This document shows, one piece after another, positions 5,532 to 5,546 of a DNA stretch of 5,546 nucleotides. A program made the position numbers and the translations under genes. This stretch comes from Deltaproteobacteria bacterium. Lineage in GTDB: Bacteria; Desulfobacterota; DSM-4660; Desulfatiglandales; B25-G16. The notes beneath the pieces are model-generated. The model was not told the origin of the DNA. It was given only the letters and a program-made list of their open reading frames with translations, and searched no databases. The DNA is taken from positions 1 through 5,546 of the forward strand of contig QMLT01000140.1 of assembly GCA_003646875.1 (NCBI GenBank), written 5' to 3'. Numbering within the stretch: position 1 is the first letter of the stretch; each line of letters starts with the position of its first letter.

Positions 5532-5546
5532 ATAAATCGGGACACA

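Noticed and set aside
1..5546. CRISPR arrays, tRNA, rRNA, transposase genes
   Set aside because: No regularly spaced direct repeats, no recognisable tRNA or rRNA segments and no transposase motifs were seen on either strand.

Overview
The window is AT-rich bacterial DNA carrying four genes on both strands. They are separated by unusually long intergenic gaps of about 220 to 440 bases that are full of inverted repeats. The gene content is a PaaI-type thioesterase, an acyl-CoA dehydrogenase, a PAS-containing sigma-54 activator and an 11-haem c-type cytochrome. This points to an anaerobic, respiring or syntrophic bacterium of the Desulfobacterota/Nitrospirota type. That placement is an inference from gene content only; nothing here fixes the taxon.

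Layout: (1) 1-418, minus strand, the N-terminal 139 residues of a hotdog-fold thioesterase that runs off the left edge. (2) 419-839, a divergent intergenic region with a degenerate fold-back repeat (486-657) and a perfect 15-bp palindrome (727-765). (3) 840-2036, plus strand, a complete acyl-CoA dehydrogenase. (4) 2037-2473, an intergenic region with a candidate promoter and a second fold-back repeat (2307-2448). (5) 2474-3829, plus strand, a PAS/AAA+/Fis sigma-54-dependent activator whose PAS domain has a Cys-x8-Cys-x3-Cys cluster. (6) 3830-4047, a hairpin, a good sigma-70-type promoter and a TGCAAATT inverted repeat. (7) 4048-5382, plus strand, a multihaem cytochrome c whose frame is crossed by a single TGA at 4246-4248. 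(8) 5383-5546, a tail with several hairpins.

The main result is item 7. A short frame with a signal peptide and one CXXCH, and a long frame with ten more CXXCH but no signal peptide, lie in the same reading frame and are separated only by that TGA. Immediately after the TGA lies a 9-bp hairpin with a GUU loop, which has the position and form of a bacterial SECIS element. The simplest reading is one 444-residue selenocysteine-containing, exported 11-haem cytochrome (Sec67). A gene finder would split it into two wrong genes. A nonsense mutation is the main alternative.

How the genes work together: the thioesterase and acyl-CoA dehydrogenase are divergently placed and both act on acyl-CoA. The activator and the cytochrome are consecutive on the same strand, but each appears to be its own transcription unit. 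I found no convincing -24/-12 promoter in the window, so the activator's target is unknown; control of the cytochrome by the activator is only a hypothesis.
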